From NCBI RefSeq assembly GCF_000165795.1, contig NZ_CM001022.1, forward strand, positions 1 to 64,000: a DNA stretch of 64,000 nt, given 5' to 3'. Below are positions 33,691-43,221 of this stretch, in pieces. Under the pieces are notes generated by a model. It searched no databases, had not been told where the DNA came from, and saw only the letters and a program-made list of their open reading frames with translations. Both the position numbers and the translations under genes were made by a program. The DNA comes from Aminomonas paucivorans DSM 12260. Lineage in GTDB: Bacteria; Synergistota; Synergistia; Synergistales; Synergistaceae. Within the stretch, counting starts at the first letter, position 1, and each line of letters opens with the position of its first letter.

Positions 33691-33724
33691 GGGGAGCCTC
33701 CGCTTCGCGGAGGCCCCTTTTTTT
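33691..33724 (+). terminator. Intrinsic terminator after the PH-like gene
   Basis: An 8-bp stem (GCCTCCGC at 33696-33703 with GCGGAGGC at 33707-33714), extended by outer G-C pairs, is followed by seven T at 33718-33724. Confidence 0.92.
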
Positions 33725-33816
33725 CTCTGGTCCTCCCGGAACGTAGGGACTATGATGGAATGCGACAACAAGACATCAGGGTCTAAGGATGACCCATCAA
33801 CAAGGAGGTGTCGAAG

Positions 33817-34557
33817 ATGCAAAAAGGCAACCATCCGGCCCTTCTGGCCCTGGCCCTCGGGGTCCTCTGCTTCCTGGGGGGCGAAGCCTGGGCGGGACCT
33901 TTCCAGGCAGGATCCAAGCGGGAGCTGGGTCTGGAGGCCGCCGCGGCCCTGCGCATCGAGCTGCTGGCGGAAAAGCCCCACACGGGCACCGAGGAGGCCC
34001 TGTGGCGGGTCCTCACCACGTCCAAGGACCTTCGGGTCCGCGTGGGGGCGGGCTTGGCCCTGGTGGACCGCATCTTCCCCGGCGGAGATCCCGCCCTCTG
34101 GGGGGAGGTCCACGGCTGGTGGCTTCCCCGGAGGGTCCCCCGCTCCCTGGGGGCGGCGGACGCGGCGATCCTCACCGCCTCCCTGGCCACGGCCCTGCCG
34201 GATCCGGCGGCTCCCTGGCTGGCCTACCGCATCCTGGAGCCCTTCTTCCGGTCCTCCGATGCCCGCTACCGCTTCGGTCGCCTGGCCCCCCAGGGGCTGG
34301 AAGAACTGCTTCGGAGCCTCTCCGCCCGGGGAGTGGAGCCCCCGGAGGGGTGGCCCGAGCCCTTCGAGGTGGTGGGAGTCCTTCCCCTGGCCTGCCCCCT
34401 GGAGGGGACGGTTCCCCGGGAGCGGGCCCTGATGGAGAGCATGGTCTTCCTGGACACCAAGGGACGGATTGCCGACGACGCCCGCACCTACGCCTGGGAT
34501 CGGGCGGAAGGGCGGCTTCACGAGGTCGTGGAGGATGAACGGTTCCCGGTCCCCTGA
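33817..34557 (+). CDS. Secreted protein of an unknown family, paralogue 3 of 3
   Basis: The 246-residue product has a signal peptide (ALLALALGVLCFLGGEAWAG) and the same core as the proteins at 31663 and 32405: LWRVLTTSKDLRVRVGAGL, the GD-ALW-EV-GWWLP segment, ADAAILTASLATALPDP, and MVFLDTKGR with YAWDR. It is the most divergent of the three and has its own leader: a -10-like TATGAT at 33751-33756 and AGGAGG at 33803-33808, eight bases before ATG 33817. Confidence 0.65.
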   Translation: MQKGNHPALLALALGVLCFLGGEAWAGPFQAGSKRELGLEAAAALRIELLAEKPHTGTEEALWRVLTTSKDLRVRVGAGLALVDRIFPGGDPALWGEVHGWWLPRRVPRSLGAADAAILTASLATALPDPAAPWLAYRILEPFFRSSDARYRFGRLAPQGLEELLRSLSARGVEPPEGWPEPFEVVGVLPLACPLEGTVPRERALMESMVFLDTKGRIADDARTYAWDRAEGRLHEVVEDERFPVP

Positions 34558-35479
34558 GGTCTCCCCGGGGATCGTCAGCGCCAGCCGCCGCACCGACCTG
34601 CCCGCCTTCTACGCCCCCTGGCTTTTTCGGCGTCTGGAGGCGGGCTTCGCCTTCACCGTCAACCCCTTCAACCCCCATCAGGTCTCCCGAATCGACCTTT
34701 CCCCGGAGGCGGTGACCTGTCTGGTTCTGTGGACCCGCAACCCCGGTCCGCTGCTTGCCCGCCTGCCCTGGCTGGAGGCCCGAGGCTACCGGTTCCTGAT
34801 CCAGGCCACCCACCTGGGCTACCCCCGGGAGCTGGAGCCCCGCCTTCTCCCTCCCCATCGGGCCCTGGGACTGCTCCGCACACTGGGGGATCGCCTCGGT
34901 TCGGATCGGACCCTCTGGCGCTACGACCCGGTTTTCCTCTCCCACGCCACCGACCCCTCCTGGCACCGCCGCCGCTTCTCCGCCCTCTGCGCCGCCCTGG
35001 CGGGCCGGGTGGGCGGGGTGACCCTGAGCTTTCTGGACCGGTACCCCCGGGCGGAGCGCCGGCTTCGGGCCCTTCGGGGGACGAGCCTGGAACCCTGGGA
35101 CCCGGAGCGGGCGAAGGAGGCCCGGGGGCCCCTGGCCCGAGACCTGGGGGAGATCGCCGCGGGCTTCGGCCTGGAGGCGCGAAGCTGCGCCGAGGCGGGG
35201 CTGGAGCCCTGGGGGATCCCTTCCGGGGCCTGCATCGACGGGGAGCGCATCGCCCGGCTCTGGGGCGTCCCGGTGTCCCGGGGCCGGGACCGGAACCAGC
35301 GCCACGGCTGCCGCTGCGCTCCCAGCCGGGACCTGGGAGCCTACGACACCTGCCCCGGGGGGTGCGCCTACTGCTACGCCCTCTCCTCCCCCGAGAGGGC
35401 CCTGGGGCGGTTTGCCCGGGGGGAGGCGGGGAAGGAAGGGGAGGAAAGATTCGCGCAGGGGAAGGGATGGGAGGGCTAA
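34535..35479 (+). CDS. DUF1848-family protein with a cysteine cluster
   Basis: DUF1848 proteins are of unknown reaction, and some resemble radical-SAM or SplB-like enzymes. The 314-residue product shows the family N-terminus (IVSASRRTDLPAFYAPWL), LVLWTRNPGPLL near residue 60 and LWRYDPVFLS near 130. A C-terminal cysteine cluster, GCRCAPSRDLGAYDTCPGGCAYCYA, may bind Fe-S (only part of it is family signature). ATG 34535 overlaps paralogue 3 by 23 bases, and its ribosome site is too close, so the start is uncertain. Confidence 0.78.
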   Translation: MNGSRSPEVSPGIVSASRRTDLPAFYAPWLFRRLEAGFAFTVNPFNPHQVSRIDLSPEAVTCLVLWTRNPGPLLARLPWLEARGYRFLIQATHLGYPRELEPRLLPPHRALGLLRTLGDRLGSDRTLWRYDPVFLSHATDPSWHRRRFSALCAALAGRVGGVTLSFLDRYPRAERRLRALRGTSLEPWDPERAKEARGPLARDLGEIAAGFGLEARSCAEAGLEPWGIPSGACIDGERIARLWGVPVSRGRDRNQRHGCRCAPSRDLGAYDTCPGGCAYCYALSSPERALGRFARGEAGKEGEERFAQGKGWEG

Positions 35480-35668
35480 AAAGAAACCCGTTGATCTGGT
35501 GTGTTACTTTTAGCGAAGCAACTATTTGAATGATACGAAAAAGGGAATACAGCATTGACAATACTTTCGAGAAAGGAGAAGATGCAGCCGATGGCTTGTG
35601 ACTTTATTAGCATTCAGGTCGACCCATCTATCGGAATTGTAGGAAAAAGACAGTACGCGCTTGACAAA
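35480..35668 (+). promoter_or_regulatory. Leader region upstream of the cobalamin riboswitch
   Basis: This stretch is richer in A and T than its surroundings and must contain the promoter for the riboswitch transcript. TTGACA occurs at 35555-35560 and again at 35661-35666, but neither has a good -10 at normal spacing, and the second is too close to the aptamer. A short open frame from ATG 35582 runs into the riboswitch and is probably not a gene. Confidence 0.4.
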
Positions 35669-35867
35669 GCACCGGGGCCTTACGAGAATGGCACGCAAGG
35701 CGCTCAGCCGCCTGCAATCCAACTCGTTCGGGTGCTCGGGAAGACCGGTGAAACTCCGGAGCGGACCCGCCACTGTGACCCTGACGAACCTGCCGCGACA
35801 TCCACTGGACCTCGATCCGGGAAGGAGCAGGGGAGGAAGAAGGGAAGCCAGGAGACCGGCCCGGTGC
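35669..35867 (+). promoter_or_regulatory. Adenosylcobalamin (B12) riboswitch
   Basis: The aptamer consensus is nearly complete. It reads GGGAA at 35738-35742, CCGGTG-AA-CTCCGG at 35745-35759, CCCGCCACTGTGA at 35766-35778, GGGAAG at 35819-35824 and the B12 box AGCCAGGAGACCGGCC at 35846-35861. A closing stem P1 pairs GCACCGGG (35669-35676) with CCCGGTGC (35860-35867) perfectly. It is oriented toward the aconitase gene and is followed by an intrinsic terminator at 35969, the usual layout for repression by adenosylcobalamin. Confidence 0.95.
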
Positions 35868-35968
35868 GAGGGAGAGTCAAGAGTCTGCGGTGGTCGGATT
35901 CTCGTCTGGCAAGGCACATCCCGTGCATGGGTCGCTTTGTGCACGAGACGTCCCGCTTGGTTTCCAGA

Positions 35969-36003
35969 GGGGATCTTCCGCATCGGGGGAAGGTCCCCTT
36001 TTT
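35969..36003 (+). terminator. Riboswitch expression-platform terminator
   Basis: GGGGATCTTCC (35969-35979) pairs with GGAAGGTCCCC (35988-35998), 11 bp with one G-U, followed by five T at 35999-36003. It lies about 100 bases after the aptamer and 45 bases before the aconitase start, so transcription should stop here when the ligand is bound. Confidence 0.88.
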
Positions 36004-36047
36004 GTACCCGAAAACCGGCCGGCTCGGCCGTAGAAGGAGTGAGGAGC

Positions 36048-37985
36048 ATGGGGCAGACGGTGACAGAGAAGATCCTCTCGGCCCATCTGGTGGAAGGGAA
36101 GCTGGTCAAGGGCGAGCGGATCGGCCTGAAGATCGACCAGACCCTGACCCAGGACGCCACGGGGACCATGGCCTACCTGGAGTTCGAAGCCATCGGGGTG
36201 GACCGGGTGCGCACGGAGCTGTCGGTGAGCTACGTGGACCACAACATGATCCAGGGGGACTTCCGCAACCCCGACGACCACCGGTACCTGCAGGACGTGG
36301 CGGCGAAGTACGGCATCCTCTACTCCCCCCCGGGCAACGGCATCTGCCACCAGCTCCACGTGGAGCGCTTCGCCCGCCCCGGCAAGACCCTGCTGGGCAG
36401 CGATTCCCACACCCCCACCTCCAGCGGCGTGGGCATGCTGGCCATCGGAGCCGGCGGCCTGGACGTGGCTCTGGCCATGGCAGGAGAGCCTTTCCCCGTG
36501 GCGGTGCCCCGGGTGGTGAAGGTGCACCTCACCGGGACCCTCCAGCCCTTCGTGTCCGCCAAGGACGTGATCCTGGAGGTGCTGCGGCGCATCGGCGTCA
36601 AGGGCGGGGTGGGCAAGGTGCTGGAGTACGCCGGTCCCGGCGTCGCCACCCTCTCCGTGCCCGACCGGGCCACCATCACCAACATGGGCGCCGAGACGGG
36701 CGCCACCTCCTCCGTCTTCCCCAGCGACGAGGTCACCCGGCAGTGGTTCGTGGCCCAGGGCCGGGAGGACCAGTGGGTCCCCCTGGCGGCGGACCCCGAC
36801 GCGGTCTACGACGAGGTCATCGACATCGACCTGTCCTCCCTGGAGCCCCTGGTGGCCCAGCCCTCCCAGCCCGACCGGGTGGTGAAGGTGCGGGAGATCG
36901 CGGGGCTGAAGGTGGACCAGGTGATGTTCGGCTCCTGCACCAACTCCTCCCTGCGGGATATCGAAGCGGTGGCCAACATCCTGGACGGCCGGATCGTGCA
37001 CCCCAACGTGGACGCGGGGATCTCCCCGGGGAGCCGTCAGGTGGTGGCGGAGTCCTCCGCCTCCGGCGCCTTCTCCAAGCTGGTGGCCGCGGGGGTCCGC
37101 ATCCTGGAGGTGAGCTGCGGGGCCTGTATCGGCATGGGCTTCGCCCCTCCCACCGAGGGCATCTCCCTGCGCACCATCAACCGCAACTTCCTGGGGCGCT
37201 GCGGCCACAAGACCGGCAAGGTCTACCTGGTGAGCCCCGAGGTGGCGGCGGCCTCCGCCCTGGCGGGGGAGCTGATCGACCCCCGGGACCTGGCGCAGAA
37301 GCTGGGGATCCAGTCCTTCCGGTTCCAGCAGCCCGCGGCACTGAAGGTGGACGACCGGCGGATCCAGCATCCCGCGGCGGATCCCTCCAAGGTGACCATC
37401 CGCCGAGGCCCCAACATCGCCCCCCTGCCCGTCATGAAGCCCCTGGGGGCCTCCCTGGACGGCCCGGTGCTCCTGAAGGTGGGGGACGACATCACCACGG
37501 ACCACATCATGCCTGCAGGGGCGAAGATCCTTCCCCTGCGCTCCAACGTCCCCGCCATCTCCAAGCACGTCTTCGAGGTGGTGGACGAGACCTTCCCCGA
37601 TCGGGCCCTGGCCTCCGGCGGCGGCTTCGTGGTGGGGGGCAGCAACTACGGGCAGGGCTCCAGCCGGGAGCACGCCGCCCTGGCTCCCCGGTACCTGGGG
37701 GTGCAGGCGGTGCTGGTGAAGAGCTTCGCCCGGATCCACCTGGCGAACCTGGTGAACTTCGGCATCCTGCCCCTGGTGTTCCAGAAACCCGAGGACTACG
37801 ACCGCATCGACCGGGACGACAAGCTCTCCCTGAACGTGTCGAAAATCACCGCCGGCGGGCCCTTCGTGGTGCGCAACCTCACCAAGGGGGCGGAGATCTC
37901 CTGCGACACCCCCGTGACCCGGGAGGACCTGGAGGTTATCGCCGCGGGGGGCCGTCTGAACTGGGTGAAGGGCCGCAAAAAATAG
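36048..37985 (+). CDS. acn: Aconitate hydratase
   Basis: Aconitase interconverts citrate and isocitrate with a 4Fe-4S cluster. The 645-residue product is shorter than E. coli AcnA and resembles the mitochondrial/archaeal-type single-chain enzymes. It has the LGSDSHTPTSSGVGMLAIG region near residue 120, cluster cysteines in GSCTNSSLRD and SCGACIGMG, and the swivelling C-terminal domain with GGSNYGQGSSREHAA near 530. ATG 36048 follows GGAGTGAGGAG. The gene sits behind an adenosylcobalamin riboswitch and terminator, which is unusual for this enzyme. Isocitrate dehydrogenase follows after 213 bases. Confidence 0.94.
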   Translation: MGQTVTEKILSAHLVEGKLVKGERIGLKIDQTLTQDATGTMAYLEFEAIGVDRVRTELSVSYVDHNMIQGDFRNPDDHRYLQDVAAKYGILYSPPGNGICHQLHVERFARPGKTLLGSDSHTPTSSGVGMLAIGAGGLDVALAMAGEPFPVAVPRVVKVHLTGTLQPFVSAKDVILEVLRRIGVKGGVGKVLEYAGPGVATLSVPDRATITNMGAETGATSSVFPSDEVTRQWFVAQGREDQWVPLAADPDAVYDEVIDIDLSSLEPLVAQPSQPDRVVKVREIAGLKVDQVMFGSCTNSSLRDIEAVANILDGRIVHPNVDAGISPGSRQVVAESSASGAFSKLVAAGVRILEVSCGACIGMGFAPPTEGISLRTINRNFLGRCGHKTGKVYLVSPEVAAASALAGELIDPRDLAQKLGIQSFRFQQPAALKVDDRRIQHPAADPSKVTIRRGPNIAPLPVMKPLGASLDGPVLLKVGDDITTDHIMPAGAKILPLRSNVPAISKHVFEVVDETFPDRALASGGGFVVGGSNYGQGSSREHAALAPRYLGVQAVLVKSFARIHLANLVNFGILPLVFQKPEDYDRIDRDDKLSLNVSKITAGGPFVVRNLTKGAEISCDTPVTREDLEVIAAGGRLNWVKGRKK

Positions 37986-38198
37986 CGTTTCCGTTTGGCC
38001 TTCGGGGAACACCTGCGGGACACCGGGTTGACCTTGCCCTGGGTTGAAACACCGGCTCCGTAGTTTTGCGACACGCCTCCGCCTCCACCGTTCCCCGGAG
38101 GTTCTCCTTTTGGATAGAGCACCGGCGTCACGAGCACCTGCGCACGAGGGCCACAGGCTAGGCACCACCGACCAGAGACCCGAAGGAGGAACACGCAC

Positions 38199-39455
<1,257 letters not shown>

Positions 39456-39462
39456 CATAGCG

Positions 39463-39492
39463 GGGGGCGAGGAGCGTCCTCGCCCCCTTCTT
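39463..39492 (+). terminator. Terminator after icd
   Basis: A perfect 11-bp stem (GGGGGCGAGGA at 39463-39473 with TCCTCGCCCCC at 39477-39487) is followed by TTCTT. A second 9-bp hairpin without a T-run (39526-39534 with 39540-39548) follows before citD. Confidence 0.8.
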
Positions 39493-39600
39493 CGTGGAGG
39501 GAGGCTCCTCCGAAGACGGACCTTCGGGGAACCCTCATGGGGTTCCCCGCGTCCCTTATGGAGAGCCTGATTCGCGAACCGACGGAGGGAGGAATGTCCC

Positions 39601-39873
39601 ATGGCTTTGGAGACGGCGCAGGCGGGGACCCTGGAGTCCTCGGACTGCCTGGTGACGGTGGGTCCCGCGGAGGGACGCATCCTGGACGTGCGGGGGGGCA
39701 ACGCCAAGCTCTTCGCGGAGCGCACCCGGCGGGTGGTGGACGAGGTCCTGAAGAGGTACGGCCTGCGGGACGTGCGGGTGCAGATCCAGGACCAGGGGGC
39801 CCTGGAGGCCACCCTGACCGCCCGGGTCGAGACGGCCCTGGATCGGGCCTTGGGGAAGGAGGGGGGACGATGA
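39601..39873 (+). CDS. citD: Citrate lyase acyl carrier protein (gamma subunit)
   Basis: CitD carries the phosphoribosyl-dephospho-CoA prosthetic group on which acetyl and citryl thioesters ride. The 90-residue product has the family N-terminus with the attachment serine in AGTLESSD (Ser14 by comparison) and the RVQIQDQGALEATL segment. ATG 39601 follows GGGAGGAA. The stop overlaps the citE start by four bases. Confidence 0.94.
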   Translation: MALETAQAGTLESSDCLVTVGPAEGRILDVRGGNAKLFAERTRRVVDEVLKRYGLRDVRVQIQDQGALEATLTARVETALDRALGKEGGR

Positions 39874-40754
39874 AGCGCGCCCTTCGCTCCATGCTCTACA
39901 TCCCCGGGAACAACCCCGGGATGATCCAGCACGCCCCCATCTTCGGGGCGGACAGCGTGCTCCTGGACCTGGAGGACGCGGTGGCCCTGTCGGAAAAGGA
40001 CGCGGCCCGCCGCTTGGTGACCCGCCTCATGGGGGTCCTGGACTTCGGGGACGTGGTGGTGACGGTGCGCCTCAACGGGGCGGACACCTCCTTCTTCGAG
40101 GAGGACCTGAAGGCGGTGGTGCCCTGCCGTCCCGACGCGGTGCGCCTGCCCAAGTGCTCCTCCCCGGAGGACGTGGTGGCGGCGGACGTCCGGATGACGG
40201 AGATCGAGCGGTCCTGCGGCTTCGAGTCCCGCACGGTGAAGCTTCACGCCATGCTGGAGACCGCCTCGGGCATCGCCCTGGCCCGGGAGATCGCCTCCTG
40301 CTGCCCCCGGGTCACGGCGCTCACCCTGGGGGGACAGGACCTCACCGCCGACCTGGGGGTGGCCAAGACCCGGGAGGGATGGGAACTCTTCGTGCCCCGA
40401 AGCCAGGTGGCCCTGGCGGCGCGGAGCTGCGGCATCGACGCCTTCGACACGGTCTGGGCGGACGTGAACGACCACGAGGGCCTGCTGGAGGAGACGAAGA
40501 AGGTCGTCGGCCTGGGCTTCACCGGCAAGGCGGCCATCCACCCCGGCCAGATCCCCTGGATCCACAAGGCCTTCGTACCGGAGGAGAAGGAGATCGCCAA
40601 GGCCCTGCGTATCGTGGAGGCCGCGGAGGCGGCGGAGAAGGAAGGCCGCGGCGTGGTGGCCGTGGACGGGAAGATGGTGGACGCCCCGGTGGTGAAGCGG
40701 GCACGGCACACCCTCGACATGGCCCGGCTGGCGGAAGGGGGAGTGTCCCGATGA
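39870..40754 (+). CDS. citE: Citrate lyase beta subunit (citryl-ACP lyase)
   Basis: CitE cleaves citryl-ACP to oxaloacetate and acetyl-ACP. The 294-residue TIM-barrel protein has MLYIPGNNPGM at the N-terminus, the acidic metal ligands in LLDLEDAVALSEK, VRLNG with the substrate Arg, and AMLETASGIALA. ATG 39870 overlaps citD, and its stop overlaps citF, so the three are translationally coupled. Confidence 0.95.
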   Translation: MKRALRSMLYIPGNNPGMIQHAPIFGADSVLLDLEDAVALSEKDAARRLVTRLMGVLDFGDVVVTVRLNGADTSFFEEDLKAVVPCRPDAVRLPKCSSPEDVVAADVRMTEIERSCGFESRTVKLHAMLETASGIALAREIASCCPRVTALTLGGQDLTADLGVAKTREGWELFVPRSQVALAARSCGIDAFDTVWADVNDHEGLLEETKKVVGLGFTGKAAIHPGQIPWIHKAFVPEEKEIAKALRIVEAAEAAEKEGRGVVAVDGKMVDAPVVKRARHTLDMARLAEGGVSR

Positions 40755-42313
40755 AGCTGGTACCCAACGCGCTCGGACGGATGGTGCCCGAAGAGGTGCC
40801 GGAACTGGGACGCTTCGAACCCTACGGGGGCCTGTGGGCCCGCCTGGAGCGGGGCTACGAGGCCCCCCGGCTGGTCCCCCCCCTCAAAGGAACGTCCCGG
40901 CGGAAGGACAAGCTGGCGGAGAACCTGGAGGCGGCGGTGCGGCGCTCCGGCCTGGAGAGCGGCATGACCGTCTCCTTCCACCACCACCTGCGCAACGGGG
41001 ACGCCCTGCTGCCCCAGGTCCTGGGGGTGTGCGAGAACCTGGGCATCCGGAACCTCACCCTGGCCCCCAGCTCCCTCACCGACGCCCACGAGGCGGTGGC
41101 GGACTTCGTGCGCCGGGGGGTGGTGCGGGTTATCCACACCTCCGGGGTCCGGGGCGAGGTGGGCAAGGCCATCAGCCGCGGAGAGCTGGAGGTGCCCGTG
41201 GTGATCCACAGCCACGGGGGCCGGGCCCGGGCCATCGAGGAGGGGAGCATCTCCATCGACGTGGCCTTCCTGGCCGCCCCGGCCTGCGACCCCCAGGGGA
41301 ACCTCACCGGGGCCCTGGGCCCCACGGGGTGCGGCTCCCTGGGGTACGCCCAGACCGACGCCCGGTACGCCCGCCACGTGGTGGCGGTGACGGACAACCT
41401 GGTGCCCCAGCCCCTGGCCCACGTCTCCATCCCCCAGTACCTGGTGGACCAGGTGGTGGTGACGGAAAGCCTCGGGGATCCCAAGAAGATCGCCACCGGG
41501 GCCGCCCGGATCACCCGCAACCCCGTGGACCTGCGCATCGCCGAGGATGCCTTCCGGGTCATCCGGGCGTCGGGGCTTTTGGAAAACGGCGTCTCCTTCC
41601 AGGTGGGCGCCGGCGGGGCCAGCCTAGCGGTGGCCCAGTACGTGCGGGAGTACATGAAGGACAAGGGCATCGTGGGCAGCTTCGGCTGCGGCGGCATCAC
41701 GGGCTACATGGTGCAGATGCTGGAGGAGGGGCTCTTCAAGGCCCTCTACGACGTGCAGAGCTTCGACGCGGCGGTGCGGGACTCGGTGGCCAAGAACCGC
41801 AACCACATCGAGATCGACCAGTCCTGGTACGCCAACCCCCTGAACCGGGGCTGCGTGGTCCACGACCTGGACGTGGTGGTCCTGGCGGCCCTGGACGTGG
41901 ACGTGGACTTCCACGTCAACGTCCTCACGGGGCACGACGGGGTGCTTCGGGGCGCCTCGGGGGGACACTGCGACACCGCCGCCGGGGCCAAGCTCTCCGT
42001 GGTGGTGCTTCCCTCCTTCCGGGGGGGCGTGCCCTCCGTCAAGGACCGGGTGCAGACCGTGGTCACCCCCGGGGAGAGCGTGGACGTGGTGGTCACGGAG
42101 CGGGGGGTCTGCGTGAACCCCCGACGGCCGGAGCTTGCCGAGGCGGCCCGCGGGGCGGGGCTCAAGGTGGTGGACATCCACGACCTGAAGGCCCAGGTGG
42201 AACGCCTCACCGGCGTCCCCGAGCCTGTGGCGGCGGACACCTCCCGGGTGGTGGCGCTGGTGGAGTACCGGGACGGCACGTTGCTGGACAGCGTGTTCCG
42301 GGTGGACTGCTGA
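40751..42313 (+). CDS. citF: Citrate lyase alpha subunit (citrate:acetyl-ACP transferase)
   Basis: CitF swaps citrate for acetate on the acyl carrier protein. The 520-residue product is full length and shows typical segments: FHHHLRNGD, IHSHGGRARAIEEG, SFGCGGITGYMVQMLEEG and TGHDGVLRGASGGHCDTAAG (first part). The lyase ligase (citC) and prosthetic-group genes (citX, citG) are not in this window and must lie elsewhere for the enzyme to work. A strong terminator follows. Confidence 0.95.
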   Translation: MKLVPNALGRMVPEEVPELGRFEPYGGLWARLERGYEAPRLVPPLKGTSRRKDKLAENLEAAVRRSGLESGMTVSFHHHLRNGDALLPQVLGVCENLGIRNLTLAPSSLTDAHEAVADFVRRGVVRVIHTSGVRGEVGKAISRGELEVPVVIHSHGGRARAIEEGSISIDVAFLAAPACDPQGNLTGALGPTGCGSLGYAQTDARYARHVVAVTDNLVPQPLAHVSIPQYLVDQVVVTESLGDPKKIATGAARITRNPVDLRIAEDAFRVIRASGLLENGVSFQVGAGGASLAVAQYVREYMKDKGIVGSFGCGGITGYMVQMLEEGLFKALYDVQSFDAAVRDSVAKNRNHIEIDQSWYANPLNRGCVVHDLDVVVLAALDVDVDFHVNVLTGHDGVLRGASGGHCDTAAGAKLSVVVLPSFRGGVPSVKDRVQTVVTPGESVDVVVTERGVCVNPRRPELAEAARGAGLKVVDIHDLKAQVERLTGVPEPVAADTSRVVALVEYRDGTLLDSVFRVDC

Positions 42314-42341
42314 GTCTATCGGGACGAGAACAGGAGATTCA

Positions 42342-42375
42342 AAGGGCCCCGGGGCGTTATCGCCCCGGGGCCCTT
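42342..42375. terminator. Bidirectional hairpin between citF and tetR
   Basis: A perfect 15-bp stem (42342-42356 with 42361-42375) with loop TTAT lies between two convergent genes and ends just before the tetR stop codon. T-rich sequence on both sides is short. Confidence 0.8.
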
Positions 42376-42379
42376 CCCT

Positions 42380-43063
42380 TCATTCCCTCGGCGGCTCCTC
42401 GAAGAGGTCCCGCACCTCCAGCAGTTCCGGGTGTTCCCGGAGGATCCCCTCCACCAGCGCGTCGCTGCGTCGGCAGTAGGTCTCGAAATCCGCGAACCCC
42501 GGGTCCAGGTGTCCCATGTAGGTGCGGAACACCAGGTCCGGGATGTGCCCCACCGCCCGGGTCTTGGGGTAGAGCACCAGGGTGCGCTCCATGCTCACGC
42601 ACAGGTAGGTCCCGAAGAGTTCCAGATACTCATCGCTGTGCCCCAGCCCGTATTTTTCGTTGATCCGCCGGAGGCTGCGGAGGCTCTCGTCGGGGTTGCT
42701 CCCCCGATCCTCCGGGATGGTGCGGAAGTACAGGTCGTTGCGCATGGCGTCCTTGTAGAAAAGCTCGAAGGGGGGGGAGGACATGACCCGGTAGTTCAGG
42801 CGCACCAGGGAGGCGGAGTAGAGGAGGGGATCCTCGTCCACGTCCACCGCCCGCTCCAGGTGCTCCTTGAAGATCCCCAGGAAACGGTTCAGGATCTCCA
42901 GGGCCACGGTCTCCTTGGTGGCGAAGTAGTAGGTCACCAGCCCCAGGCTCACCCCTGCCGCCTCGGCGATCTGCCTCATGCTGGTGCCGCCGAACCCCCG
43001 GGCCAGAAAAAGACGCCAGGCCTGGTTGAGGATCCGGTTCTTTCGGTTTTCCGGGTCTTTCAT
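42380..43063 (-). CDS. TetR-family transcriptional regulator
   Basis: The 227-residue product has the TetR helix-turn-helix at residues 8-55 (NRILNQAWRLFLARGFGGTS, then MRQIAEAAGVSLGLVTYYF) and a ligand-binding domain of no clear class. ATG 43063 lies seven bases after GGAGGT. It is downstream of, and co-oriented with, the chimeric oxidoreductase gene, with two hairpins between. Its target is unknown; the palindrome at 44714-44727 is one candidate. Confidence 0.88.
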   Translation of the reverse strand: MKDPENRKNRILNQAWRLFLARGFGGTSMRQIAEAAGVSLGLVTYYFATKETVALEILNRFLGIFKEHLERAVDVDEDPLLYSASLVRLNYRVMSSPPFELFYKDAMRNDLYFRTIPEDRGSNPDESLRSLRRINEKYGLGHSDEYLELFGTYLCVSMERTLVLYPKTRAVGHIPDLVFRTYMGHLDPGFADFETYCRRSDALVEGILREHPELLEVRDLFEEPPRE

Positions 43064-43100
43064 CTCCTGCACCTCCGTGGCCAGCGGTTCTCCGGGGCCG

Positions 43101-43125
43101 AAAAAAACCGCCCCGAAGGGGGCGG
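43101..43125 (-). terminator. Intrinsic terminator just upstream of tetR
   Basis: Read on the minus strand, CCGCCCC and GGGGCGG (43119-43125 with 43108-43114) form a stem followed by seven T (43107-43101). It stops transcription from the upstream gene before tetR, or attenuates tetR itself if a -10-like TACAAT at 43161-43156 is used. Confidence 0.8.
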
Positions 43126-43188
43126 GAAAGGGCGGTCCCTCGGGACCCGGACCGATTGTACTCCCCTCTTCGAAGGGGGGGCAACGAA

Positions 43189-43213
43189 GGGGGCTCCCCT
43201 TCGGGGAGCCCCC
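43189..43213 (-). terminator. Hairpin after the chimeric oxidoreductase gene
   Basis: A perfect 11-bp stem (43189-43199 with 43203-43213) and 3-base loop lie nine bases beyond the stop codon at 43222-43224. The following T content on the minus strand is weak (TTCGTT). Confidence 0.65.
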
Positions 43214-43221
43214 GGACCCGC

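Noticed and set aside
35661-35689. TTGACA plus GAGAAT as promoter of the riboswitch transcript
   Set aside because: The P1 stem of the aptamer begins at 35669, so transcription must start upstream of this.
35582-35720. Short open frame with a ribosome-binding site upstream of acn
   Set aside because: It runs through the conserved riboswitch aptamer and then into the acn gene in the wrong frame.
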